Shown one piece after another: positions 36,683 through 44,092 of a stretch of DNA of 64,000 nt. The DNA is from Streptomyces cinerochromogenes. Its GTDB lineage: Bacteria; Actinomycetota; Actinomycetes; Streptomycetales; Streptomycetaceae. The notes under the pieces are model-generated. The model was not told where the DNA came from. It worked only from the letters and a program-made list of their open reading frames with translations, and searched no databases. A program made the position numbers and the translations under genes. The DNA is taken from assembly GCF_014648635.1 (NCBI RefSeq), contig NZ_BMRM01000003.1, positions 1 through 64,000 on the forward strand, read 5' to 3'. Position 1 is the first letter of the stretch. Each line of letters starts with the position of its first letter.

Positions 36683-37438
36683 TCAGAACGTGCGCTTGAG
36701 CAGGTCGAGCAGCGCGGCCCAGTGCCGCTCGTCGGCCTCGCGGTCGTACGCGGGCGTGTCCGCCTGGGTGTAGCCGTGCCGGGCGCCGCCGTACACCTCG
36801 CAGGTGTGCCGTACGCCCGCGGCCGTCAGGGCCTCCTCGAAGCGCGCCATCTGCTCCGGGGGCAGCGACGGGTCCTCGTCCGCGTGCCCGAAGTACACCT
36901 CCGCCGTGATGCTCGCGGCCTGGAGGTGCGGGCTGTCCGGGTCGTCGGTGGCGAGGGCGCCGCCGTGGAAGCCGGCCACCGCCGCGACCCGGTCCGGATG
37001 GGCACCCGCGGTCCACAGCGCGAGCCGGGCACCCATGCAGTAGCCCGTGACCGCGACCGGGCCGGCCGTCGTGAGCGGGCTGTCGGCCAGCCACCGCAGG
37101 TAGGCGTCCGCGTCCCGCCTGACGAGGTCCGGTGTCAGGGCGGACAGGATCGGGCCGAGCCGCTCCCAGATGGTGGGGTCGGCGCCCGGGTCGATGAACT
37201 CGGGCAGGTCCACGACCGGCGTCCGGCCCAGGCGGTGGAACACGTTCGGCACGAGCACCGTGTAGCCGGCGCCCGCGAGCCGGTCGGCCATCGCCCGCAG
37301 GTGCGGGCGCAGGCCGTAGGCGTCCTGGTAGAAGAGGACGGCCGGGCGGGGACGGCCGTCGGCCGGATGGGCGAGGTAGGCGTCGGCGACGCCGTCCTCG
37401 GTGGGGATGTCGACGGTGGTCGCCCGGACATCGGTCAT
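36683..37438 (-). CDS. Dienelactone hydrolase family protein
   Basis: A 251-residue alpha/beta hydrolase of the DLH family. The nucleophile is Cys134 in GYCMGARLAL (typical G-x-C-x-G), the Asp region is FGHADEDPSLPP and the His is in GARHGYT near the C-terminus. The N-terminal half (RPAVLFYQDAYGLRPHLRAMADRLAGAGYTVLVPN) is typical. ATG 37438 is preferred over TTG 37447; GGAGGG lies 10 nt upstream. Substrate unknown; no aromatic-degradation genes lie nearby. Confidence 0.93.
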   Translation of the reverse strand: MTDVRATTVDIPTEDGVADAYLAHPADGRPRPAVLFYQDAYGLRPHLRAMADRLAGAGYTVLVPNVFHRLGRTPVVDLPEFIDPGADPTIWERLGPILSALTPDLVRRDADAYLRWLADSPLTTAGPVAVTGYCMGARLALWTAGAHPDRVAAVAGFHGGALATDDPDSPHLQAASITAEVYFGHADEDPSLPPEQMARFEEALTAAGVRHTCEVYGGARHGYTQADTPAYDREADERHWAALLDLLKRTF

Positions 37439-37554
37439 GGTGAGCAAGCCCTCCCTCGGGAACGGGCGGCGGGCGGCGGATGCCCGCCCGGCGCCGCGGC
37501 TACGGCCATGCTGTCACGCCCTGTCCGGGCCGTCGCACGGGGTGTCCCGCCGGT

Positions 37555-38175
37555 TCACTCGAAGCGGCTCGGGTCCCCGGCGCCCCGTCGGACGATCTCC
37601 GCCTCACCGCCCGAGAAGTCGACCACCGTCGTCGGCTCGGTGCCGCAGTCACCGGAGTCGACCACCGCGTCCACCGCGTGGTCGAGCCGGTCCTTGATCT
37701 CCCAGCCCTGGGTCATCGGCTCCTCCTCGTCCGGCAGCAACAGCGTGCTGGACACCAGCGGCTCGCCCAGCTCCGCCAGCAGAGCCTGGGTGACCACGTG
37801 GTCGGGGATGCGCACGCCCACGGTCTTCTTCTTCGGGTGCTGCAGCATGCGCGGCACCTCGCGGGTGGCCGGGAGGATGAAGGTGTAGCTGCCCGGCGTC
37901 GACGCCTTCACGGCCCGGAAGACGTCGTTGTCCACGCGGACGAACTGGCCGAGCTGCGCGAAGTCCCGGCACATCAGCGTGAAGTGGTGCCGGTCGTCCA
38001 GCCGGCGGATGGAGCGGATCCGGTCCATGCCGTCCCGGCTGCCCAGCCGGCAGCCGAGCGCGTAGCAGGAGTCGGTCGGATATGCGATGAGCGCCCCCGA
38101 GCGGACCGCGTCGGCGACCTGGCCGATGCTGCGGGGCTGCGGGTTGTCGGGGTGCACGTCGAAGTACTTCGCCAT
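37555..38175 (-). CDS. Sua5/YciO/YrdC-family protein (YciO-like)
   Basis: A 206-residue single-domain protein: SIGQVADAVRSGALIAYPTDSCYALGCRLGSRDGMDRIRSIRRL at the N-terminus, HHFTLMCRDFAQLGQFVRVDN, TPGSYTFILPATREVPRML, KKKTVGVRIPDH and EPLVSSTLLLP. YrdC proteins make L-threonylcarbamoyladenylate for the tRNA t6A modification; this version resembles YciO paralogues more than the essential Sua5 (DSCYALGC, KKKTVGVRIP), so its role in t6A is uncertain. ATG 38175. Upstream lies a duplicated non-coding stretch. Confidence 0.9.
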   Translation of the reverse strand: MAKYFDVHPDNPQPRSIGQVADAVRSGALIAYPTDSCYALGCRLGSRDGMDRIRSIRRLDDRHHFTLMCRDFAQLGQFVRVDNDVFRAVKASTPGSYTFILPATREVPRMLQHPKKKTVGVRIPDHVVTQALLAELGEPLVSSTLLLPDEEEPMTQGWEIKDRLDHAVDAVVDSGDCGTEPTTVVDFSGGEAEIVRRGAGDPSRFE

Positions 38176-38532
38176 CCACCGAGCTTATGCGGTCATCCGG
38201 CCCGGGCCGCGCAGCCGGGTGCCGGGGTCGGGGCAGCTGTGACCGTCCGGCGCGGCTCGGCCGTGTGCCCGGGCCCGCCGTGCCGAGCCCGTCCGGCCGC
38301 TCCCGCTTCCCATGTCCGGCCGGAAGTCATGTGGCCGGCCGGGCCCGCCCTGCCGGTCGCTCCCGCTTCCCCGAAACGTTCGGAAGTCGTGTGCGTACTT
38401 CCCGGATCCCGGGGCAAGCGACCTGTGAGCCGCCCAGGGCCTTCCCCCCGCCCCGGGCATGGCGTCTCCGCCGGCGGCCCACCCCCCCCCGGGCCGCCGG
38501 CGGAGCCTTGTCCGCAGGCACCGGCCTCCGCC
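38176..38532. other. 357-bp intergenic region with tandem duplication
   Basis: Between the YciO-like start and the P450 stop. The stretch 38271-38400 consists of two diverged copies (starts 38271 and 38341) sharing GGGCCCGCC...TCGCTCCCGCTTCC-type sequence and GGAAGTC(A/G)TGTG. No coding character; it contains the YciO-like gene's promoter. Confidence 0.6.
38271..38400. repeat. Two diverged tandem copies (~60-70 bp)
   Basis: Copy 1 is 38271-38340 and copy 2 is 38341-38400. Shared blocks are GGGCCCGCC, GCTCCCGCTTCC and GGAAGTC-TGTG. The second copy lacks ~10 bp. Confidence 0.65.
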
Positions 38533-39765
38533 TCAGCCCTCCAGGTGAACCGGGATCTCCTCCCACCCGTGCGCGATGAACGACGGCACGTGGCGCAGTC
38601 GGCCGGGCTCGACGGCGAGGCGCAGCGCGGGGAATCGGGAGAACAGGGCCGGCAGGGCCGTCAGGGCCTCCAGGCGGGCCAGCGGAGCGCCGATGCAGCG
38701 GTGCACTCCGATGCCGAACGCCAGGTGGTCCTCGGCCGCCCGGGCCGCGTCGAACGCGGCCGCGTCCGGACCGTAGTGCGCCGGGTCCAGGCCCGCCGCG
38801 GCGAACGTCGTGATGATCGCGTCCCCCGCCGGAATCGTCACGCCCGCGACGGTCAGCTCCTCCACCGCGAACCGCAGGGGCAGCGCGGCGATGGACGGGT
38901 GCACCCGCAGCGTCTCGTCGACCACCGCGTCCCAGCCGACCGCTCCCGAGCGCACCGCCGCCAGTTGCTGCCGGCTGCTGAGCAGCGCGACCACGGCGTT
39001 GCCGATCAGGTTGACGGTGGTCTCGAAGCCCGCCCCGACCACCAGCAGCAGCGTGTGCAGCAACTCCTCGTCGGAGAGCCGGTCGCCGTCCTCGTCCCGC
39101 ACCCGGATCAGCTCCGTGGTGATGTCGTCGCCCGGGTGGCTCCGCCGGTGCTCGATCAGCGCCCCCAGCACCGTGCCGATCCGCTCGTGCACGGACGCCG
39201 CGAACTCGGGGCTCGGGTCGGAGGTGTCCATGAAGTCGGCGATGAGACGAGCCGCGCCGGCCCGTAACTCCTCCGGCACGCCGAGGAGCTCGCAGATCAT
39301 CCGCATCGGCAGGGGATGCGCGAGCCCGGCCCGCAGATCGACCGTGCGGCCGTCGGCCCCCGCCGCCTCCAGCGCGTCCAGCAGCTCGGCCGTCAGGGCG
39401 GCCACGCGGGGCCGCATCGCCTCGGTGCGCCGGTGGGTGAAGCTCGGCGCCACCAGTTTGCGCAGCCGGGCGTGGTCGGCGCCGTAGGTGGAGAGCATGC
39501 TGACCACGCCCACCCAGTTCGCCATCCAGCTCCAGGACGGATGCCTGTCCAGCTCCGGCCACAGCCGCCAGTGCAGGCGCGCGTCCTTGCTGACGCGGGG
39601 GTCGAGGATCAGCTCCCTGAGGGAGTCGTAGCCGGTGGGCGCCCAGGCGGGAATGCCGCCGGGCAGCTCCACGGGGACGACGGGGCCGAGAGCGCGCAGC
39701 CGGGCGCTCTCCGCCACGAGGTCGGAGCCGAAGGGGTCCAGGGCGATGCGGTCGGTGACGGTCAC
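38533..39765 (-). CDS. Cytochrome P450 (actinomycete class I type)
   Basis: A 410-residue soluble P450. The heme ligand is C357 in [15 protein letters not shown]. The ExxR motif is DETLRVHPS and the I-helix oxygen motif is [10 protein letters not shown]. The N-terminal third ([26 protein letters not shown]) is the usual C-helix region. No ferredoxin or ferredoxin reductase gene lies nearby, so it must use general electron carriers. No biosynthetic neighbours point to a substrate. ATG 39765. Confidence 0.95.
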   Translation of the reverse strand: MTVTDRIALDPFGSDLVAESARLRALGPVVPVELPGGIPAWAPTGYDSLRELILDPRVSKDARLHWRLWPELDRHPSWSWMANWVGVVSMLSTYGADHARLRKLVAPSFTHRRTEAMRPRVAALTAELLDALEAAGADGRTVDLRAGLAHPLPMRMICELLGVPEELRAGAARLIADFMDTSDPSPEFAASVHERIGTVLGALIEHRRSHPGDDITTELIRVRDEDGDRLSDEELLHTLLLVVGAGFETTVNLIGNAVVALLSSRQQLAAVRSGAVGWDAVVDETLRVHPSIAALPLRFAVEELTVAGVTIPAGDAIITTFAAAGLDPAHYGPDAAAFDAARAAEDHLAFGIGVHRCIGAPLARLEALTALPALFSRFPALRLAVEPGRLRHVPSFIAHGWEEIPVHLEG

Positions 39766-39889
39766 GACGGTCTCCAGACGGTCGGCCTTTCACGAGACGG
39801 TCCCCGTCCATTACACCGCGTCATCGGCCGTACGCACACGTGCGGGACGATATCGCCGGAAAACTGGCCGAGTTGGCGCTCATCGGCAC

Positions 39890-41149
39890 TCATCCGGCCG
39901 CCGACGCGGCCGGCAGGTCGAAGACGTGCCGCGGGGAGATGATCTCCGTGACCGCCCGGCCGAACAGCGTGCTCGGCTCCTCGCCGTCGTGGTCGATGTC
40001 GGTGTTGAGGAGCACCACCAGGGTGGTGCGCGTCGAGGGGAGGTAGATGGTCAGCGACTCGTAGCCGGGCAGGGAGCCGTTGTGGCCGATCCACCCCCGC
40101 ACGTTGAAGATGCCCAGCCCGTAGCCGACGTGCGGGATGGGTGTCGCCGGGGTGGTGAGGCGCTGCCGCTGCGTGGCGGCGCTGATCATCCGCTTGCCGT
40201 CGGGCAGTTCACCGGTCGCGACCGTGCGCGCCCAGATGTGCAGGTCGTCCAGTGTGGACACCATCGCCCCGGCCGCCCAGCCCCAGGAGGGGTTCCAGCC
40301 GGCGGTCTCGGCGGTCTTCCCGTTCGCCGTCTGGTCGGTGTAGCCCTGGGCGTGTGGGGCGGGGAACGCGCTGCCTTCCGGCAGGAGCGTGTCCTTCATG
40401 CCGGCCGGGTCGAGGACGTGCTGCCTGAGGTAGTCCCCGAGGTGCCGGCCGCTCTCCTTCTCCACGACCAGGCCGAGCAGGATCAGATTGGTGTTGCTGT
40501 AGGAGAACTTCCGGCCGGGCGGGAACAGCAGCGGGTGCCTGAATGCGTAGGCGAGCAACTGCCGTGGTGTGAAAGGGCGTTGCGGATCGGACGTAAGGGC
40601 CTTGAAGAAGTCGTCGTCCTCGGAGTAGTTGAACAGCCCGCTGCGCATCCCGGCCAGTTGCCGCAGTGTGATCCTGTCGCCGCCCGGTACGCCGTCGACG
40701 TACTGTCCGATCGTGTCGTCCAGGCCGACCTTCCCCTGGTCCACGAGTTGGAGCAGCGCCGTCACGGTGAACGTTTTCGTCTCGCTGCCGATGCGCGTGT
40801 ACAGGTCCGGGGTCATCCGCCGGCCGGTCGCCTTGTCGGCGACGCCGAACGAACGGACGTAGCCGCGCTGTCCCGGTGTCCAGACGCCGACGGTCACGCC
40901 GGGCACGTGCGCCTCGCGCATCACCCGCCGCACGGACGCGTCGAGCCGGCGTGTCACGTCGGGGGAGAGGGGGCGGACGTCCGGCTCGGAGGCGGAGGCG
41001 GAGGCGGAGGGGGCGGGGGTGGGGGTGCCGGCGGCGAACGCGGCCGGTACGGCACCCGTCACGGGCCCCGCCGTCACCGGGGCGAGCAGCGTGCCGGACA
41101 GTACGGCGACCATGGCCCCCCGGCGCAGGCGTGCGGACGTGGGCGACAT
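39890..41149 (-). CDS. Secreted serine hydrolase of the beta-lactamase/DD-peptidase family
   Basis: A 419-residue class C-like serine hydrolase. The signal peptide ends near AAFAAG, followed by a short PAPSASASASEP linker coded by a GGAGGC-type repeat (near 40985-41015). The nucleophile is S122 with K125 in IGSETKTFT; YSNTN holds the Tyr motif and WIGHNGSLPGYES the HxG motif. ATG 41149 has GGAGG 6 nt upstream. Likely a D-alanyl-D-alanine carboxypeptidase/esterase acting outside the cell rather than a true beta-lactamase. Confidence 0.93.
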   Translation of the reverse strand: MSPTSARLRRGAMVAVLSGTLLAPVTAGPVTGAVPAAFAAGTPTPAPSASASASEPDVRPLSPDVTRRLDASVRRVMREAHVPGVTVGVWTPGQRGYVRSFGVADKATGRRMTPDLYTRIGSETKTFTVTALLQLVDQGKVGLDDTIGQYVDGVPGGDRITLRQLAGMRSGLFNYSEDDDFFKALTSDPQRPFTPRQLLAYAFRHPLLFPPGRKFSYSNTNLILLGLVVEKESGRHLGDYLRQHVLDPAGMKDTLLPEGSAFPAPHAQGYTDQTANGKTAETAGWNPSWGWAAGAMVSTLDDLHIWARTVATGELPDGKRMISAATQRQRLTTPATPIPHVGYGLGIFNVRGWIGHNGSLPGYESLTIYLPSTRTTLVVLLNTDIDHDGEEPSTLFGRAVTEIISPRHVFDLPAASAAG

Positions 41150-41703
41150 GGGCTGCCTCCAAGAGGCGAGAGTCGATGGCCGTACGCGGGGGCGGCCGTC
41201 GGGGCCCGAAACGTGCCCAGCCGGGCCTTCTCGGCCGGCCTGACCGGTCGGACGTTCCCGGCCGGATCTCCCCAGCATAGGAGCGGGGGGCGCGCGCCGC
41301 GCGCCGGCTGCCCGCACCCTCAGGAGCCCTCAGGGGCGAGCACGCACCGTGCCGCCAGGAGCGAGCGCATACCCCCAGCGAGTACGTACCCCCCGCTCGG
41401 AGCGAGCGCGTTCCCCGCCCGGAGTGAGCGCGTTCCCCCTCCCCGCCAGGATCGCGCGCCCCCTCAGGAGCCCACGCGCCTCCTCAAGACCATCCACGCG
41501 CCTCCTCAAGCGCAAGCGGGCCCCCCGAGAGCAAACGAGCGCCCTCTCCGGACCGGGCGCGCGCTTGTCCGACCGTCCCGCACCGCACGCCGCGGGATGT
41601 TTGTCCGACGGGCGGAAGGCCTCGTTCGGGCGACGGCCTCACCCGACCCGGTGAGTGGGCGGTGCGGGGCGTACCGGCGGCGGGCCCCGGGCGTTGCCCC
41701 GGC
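41150..41703. other. 554-bp repeat-rich non-coding region
   Basis: Between the serine hydrolase start and a small ORF. It is dominated by degenerate repeats of 22-bp period (41357-41510). Open frames on both strands show no family features and contain the repeats out of frame. The serine hydrolase promoter must be at its left end. Confidence 0.6.
41357..41510. repeat. Degenerate 22-bp-period repeats
   Basis: Best-matched pairs: 41401-41422 with 41423-41444 (AGYGAGCGCGTTCCCC), and 41472-41488 with 41494-41510 (CCACGCGCCTCCTCAAG, exact 17-bp match, period 22). Earlier diverged units start near 41360 and 41377. Confidence 0.7.
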
Positions 41704-41922
41704 ATGAACCGCTTGGACTGGATGGACCGGATGGACCGGATGGAGCGCCTGGAACGGCTGCGCCGACTGCGCCGCGTGGACCGCACCCGGGAGCCGATCT
41801 ACGCCGGGCTGGTCGCGGAGTGGCGAGCACAGGGGCGGACCGTCCCCGCCGAACCCGAGGCGCTGTGGGCCGCCCTCCTCGGCCTCACCCTCGACACGCG
41901 CCGCGAGCCCGAGCACCGGTGA
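41704..41922 (+). CDS. Small hypothetical protein with Met/Asp/Arg-rich heptad start
   Basis: 72 residues. The first 30 are built on short repeats (LDWMDRMDRMERLERLRRLRRVD), from a 9-bp DNA repeat, and would form an amphipathic helix or coiled coil. The second half (EPIYAGLVAEWRAQGRTVPAEPEALWAALLGLTLD) looks like ordinary protein. No strong ribosome binding site. I do not recognise a family; it could be real or a chance frame. Confidence 0.4.
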   Translation: MNRLDWMDRMDRMERLERLRRLRRVDRTREPIYAGLVAEWRAQGRTVPAEPEALWAALLGLTLDTRREPEHR

Positions 41923-41969
41923 CCGGGGCAGTCCCCCCGGGCCGCCCCCTCGCCTCGCCACCGTCCCCG

Positions 41970-42005
41970 CTCCGGCCACCCTCCCCGCTCCGGCCACCCT
42001 CCCCG
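41970..42005. repeat. Two exact 18-bp tandem repeats
   Basis: CTCCGGCCACCCTCCCCG at 41970-41987 and again 41988-42005. The forward frame through it continues to a stop at 42098 with coding-like composition but no start codon. Confidence 0.7.
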
Positions 42006-42219
42006 CCCACGAGGCCGTCGTGTACGCCGCCGCCCTGGGCCTGACGGCCGCCGAGCCACCCCTGCCCGTGCCCCGGCGCACTGTCGGCGCGCCCTGACAC
42101 ACCACCGCGACGGACGCCCCGGCCCACCGCCGGCTCCGCCGCCTCGTCGGCGCCACCGGGCCCCCGTCCCCGGGACACCGCCGGACGGCCTGCCGCGACG
42201 TCCGCGCCGTGGTGTCCGG

Positions 42220-42459
42220 TCACTGCGCCGGATCCTCCTCCGCGCGCCGGACCGCCTGCTTCACGGCCTGCTCCAGCTCGTGCCGCGACATCCCCTCGCG
42301 CGCCGACTGTTCGGTCACCGCGACCTGGAACGCCTCGGACGCCCGCCGCCAGGCCTGCCACTGCGCGTCGTACTCGTCACCGCACAGGCCGGCCAACCTG
42401 GCGCGCTCCGCTTCGGCGGAACGTTCCAGCTTGAGCAGTTCGTCCGGAATTTCTGTCAT
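42220..42459 (-). CDS. Small hypothetical helical protein
   Basis: 79 residues (MTEIPDELLKLERSAEAER at the start), mostly charged and probably two or three amphipathic helices: LAGLCGDEYDAQWQAWRRASEAFQVAVTEQSAREGMSRHELEQAVKQAVRRA. The composition is typical for short soluble Streptomyces proteins of unknown function; no domain recognised. ATG 42459 lacks a strong Shine-Dalgarno sequence. Confidence 0.65.
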   Translation of the reverse strand: MTEIPDELLKLERSAEAERARLAGLCGDEYDAQWQAWRRASEAFQVAVTEQSAREGMSRHELEQAVKQAVRRAEEDPAQ

Positions 42460-42787
42460 ATCTGGATGCTATGCAGGGTGTCACCGGGCCGCCCGTCCAC
42501 GCTCCCGCCGGGCGCGCGCCGAGCGCTCGACCTTCACCCTGGGGCGGGCCGCAGCATCGGGGGAGCCGGGCGAGGCGCCCGGTGCGACGGGGCGGGCGTG
42601 GGGCTGTCGGCCGTCGGGGCGTTCGCGAAGGCGACCCGGCTTCTGAGTCGGGTGCTCGATTCCACGGCCTCCGAGAACCCCCCGGTGAACGTTGAACGTG
42701 GTAGGTGTCGGGGGTGTCGTCTCCTCCGGGCGCCGGACCGGCCGTGATAGTTTCATGTTCAACAAACTGCACCCGGAGGAGTCCAGG
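42460..42787. other. 328-bp divergent intergenic region
   Basis: Between the 79-residue hypothetical gene and the AhpD-like gene. A lower-GC patch near 42735-42775 (GATAGTTTCATGTTCAAC) is the likely promoter of the AhpD-like gene. No gene or repeat recognised. Confidence 0.4.
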
Positions 42788-43267
42788 TTGACCAGTCCCG
42801 TCCCGGCCGGCGCCGCCCGGCGGATCTTCATCGACAAGCAGAGCCCGAAGGCGTACCACGCGCTGGTGCAGACGTCCGAGGCGGTCCGTACGGTCGCCGC
42901 CGAGGCCGGTCTGGACCGCGTCCTGGTGGAACTGGTCAACCTCCGTGTCTCGCAGGTCAACGGCTGCGCCTACTGCCTGCACCTGCACACCCGCGCCGCG
43001 CTGCGGGCCGGGGACACCCCGCAGCGCCTCGGCGTGCTCGCCGCCTGGCGCGACACCGACCTCTTCACCCCCGCCGAACGCGCCGCCCTGGCCCTCGCCG
43101 AGGCGACCACCGCCGCGGCCGACGGCGCCGCCCAGGACGCCGCCTACGCGGCGGCGCGGGACGTCCTGACCGAGGACCAGATATCGGCGGTGGTCTGGGT
43201 GGCCGTCACCATCAACGCGTTCAACCGGGTCTCGATCATGAGTCGTCACCCGGTGCGGGCCGAGTAG
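42788..43267 (+). CDS. AhpD-like carboxymuconolactone decarboxylase-family protein
   Basis: A 159-residue protein. TTG 42788 is chosen because GGAGGAG lies 6 nt upstream; ATG 42755 in the same frame lacks one. The redox motif is C60-A-Y-C63-L-H-L-H67 in NGCAYCLHLHTRAAL, the C-x-x-C-x-x-x-H signature of alkylhydroperoxidase AhpD relatives. YHALVQTSEAV and VLVELVNLRVSQ before it complete the helical CMD domain. Likely a peroxidase-like or thiol redox protein. A broken RidA-family gene follows 40 bp on. Confidence 0.92.
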   Translation: MTSPVPAGAARRIFIDKQSPKAYHALVQTSEAVRTVAAEAGLDRVLVELVNLRVSQVNGCAYCLHLHTRAALRAGDTPQRLGVLAAWRDTDLFTPAERAALALAEATTAAADGAAQDAAYAAARDVLTEDQISAVVWVAVTINAFNRVSIMSRHPVRAE

Positions 43268-43307
43268 CGGTTGGACGCGCCGTCACCCGTCACCCGGCGT
43301 TCCGCGC

Positions 43308-43601
43308 ATGACGGAACGACGAGCGATCCCCAGAGGCTCCACGTTCGAGGAGCGGATCGGTTGCGCCCGCGCCGTGGTCGACGGGGACTGGGTGCATGTC
43401 TCCGGGGCCACCGGCTCCGACTACGCCACCATGACCATCTCCGACGACGTGGTGCGGGTGCGCTGTCTGCTGCCGGACCGCGCGGACTGCGAGCCCTGCC
43501 GGGTCCGGGCCGCCCGCGGCCTCTTCGTGTCCGGCGGGGGTGATCGCGGTGGTGCCGATCCGGCCAATGTCGCGCGGCCGTTCCCGTCGGCCGGGGCGTG
43601 A
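43308..43601 (+). pseudogene. Broken RidA (YjgF) family gene
   Basis: The first ~47 codons match the RidA family (RRAIPRGSTFEERIGCARAVVDGDWVHVSG, YATMTISDD). The frame then jumps directly to VVRVRCLLPDRADCEPC, which in intact proteins lies about 25 residues further on; the DVV block appears to have served as the recombination point. After EPC the reading departs from the family (frameshift) and the trimer core with the conserved Arg and Glu is lost. A 97-codon frame remains open but cannot encode a functional RidA. Known RidA proteins deaminate reactive enamines. Confidence 0.75.
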
Positions 43602-43898
43602 CGGGTGTCCGCTCTCGGTGACCGGCCGTCCGGCATGCGGGCAGTCGCCGCCGCCCGTCACCAGCGCGTGAGGTCCCGGCGCCGGTCCGGCTCTCGCCCG
43701 CCCTGTCGACGCGTCAAACCGGAGCGCCGATGGCCGGGGAAAGTCCGGAATCGACTATACGGAAGCGATTTTGAGGCCCCTCGTGATTAACCGGTGAACG
43801 ATCACGGGAAGGTTCCGGGACGTCGCCGACACGCGATCTTCACCGGCCGGTCCGGAGCGACGCGTGTCATCCGTCCGCCCCCGAGGGGAGGTGCAGTG
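43602..43898. other. 297-bp region upstream of the RiPP precursor gene
   Basis: Holds a candidate -10 TATACG near 43756-43761, an unusually AT-rich stretch for this genome (43745-43800) and a CGTGAT/ATCACG inverted repeat. It is the promoter region of the precursor-P450 pair; no gene seen. Confidence 0.55.
43782..43806. promoter_or_regulatory. Inverted repeat CGTGAT-N13-ATCACG
   Basis: Perfect 6-bp arms about 93 bp upstream of the precursor ATG, just past a -10-like TATACG. Candidate operator for an unlinked regulator. Confidence 0.4.
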
Positions 43899-43979
43899 AT
43901 GAAGCTCCTTTTCGCCCTTCGCAACCGCGTTGCCGCCGCCAAGAGCCTCAAGGCCAACGCCTGGTACCTCTGGTACTGA
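43899..43979 (+). CDS. RiPP precursor peptide, tryptorubin/atropopeptide type (core AWYLWY)
   Basis: A 26-residue peptide. ATG 43899 has GGGGAGG 7 nt upstream, an excellent site. The leader is basic and helical (MKLLFALRNRVAAAKSLKAN) and the last six residues are AWYLWY, followed at once by the stop. Tryptorubin A, an atropopeptide whose aromatic side chains are cross-linked by a single P450, has the core AWYIWY; this differs only by Ile to Leu at position 4. The next gene, 113 bp on, is a P450, the same two-gene layout. Product and cross-links are inferred. Cittilin- or biarylitide-type precursors were considered but have different cores. Confidence 0.88.
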   Translation: MKLLFALRNRVAAAKSLKANAWYLWY

Positions 43980-44010
43980 GCCGCATCACCGCATGCGCTG
44001 ACATCGTTGT

Positions 44011-44039
44011 CCGGCCGAACCGCGATGCGGTCCGGCCGG
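44011..44039 (+). terminator. Hairpin between precursor and P450 genes
   Basis: Arms CCGGCCGAACCGC (44011-44023) and GCGGTCCGGCCGG (44027-44039), 13 bp with one A-C mismatch and a GAT loop. It lies 31 bp after the precursor stop. Likely attenuates transcription into the P450 gene or protects the short precursor mRNA. Confidence 0.65.
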
Positions 44040-44092
44040 GCAGCGGTGTCCTCTCGTCTCACCGCAGCCCCCGCCCCCGTACCGGAGCAGCC

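Noticed and set aside
38533..39765. P450 considered part of a biosynthetic cluster
   Set aside because: No synthase, tailoring or ferredoxin gene lies next to it.
39890..41149. Serine hydrolase considered as an antibiotic-resistance beta-lactamase
   Set aside because: SxxK, YSN and HxG motifs fit the wider DD-peptidase/esterase group; nothing marks beta-lactam specificity.
41357..41510. Repeats considered as a CRISPR array
   Set aside because: Units are degenerate, contiguous without unique spacers and have no cas genes nearby.
41506..42156. Leftward frame across the repeat region and small ORF
   Set aside because: Translation is R/A/G/P-rich low complexity, repeats are out of frame (22-bp and 18-bp periods), and no ribosome binding site is present.
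43899..43979. Peptide gene considered as cittilin or biarylitide precursor
   Set aside because: Cittilin cores end in YIYY-like and biarylitide in MRYYH-like sequence; the AWYLWY end matches tryptorubin instead.
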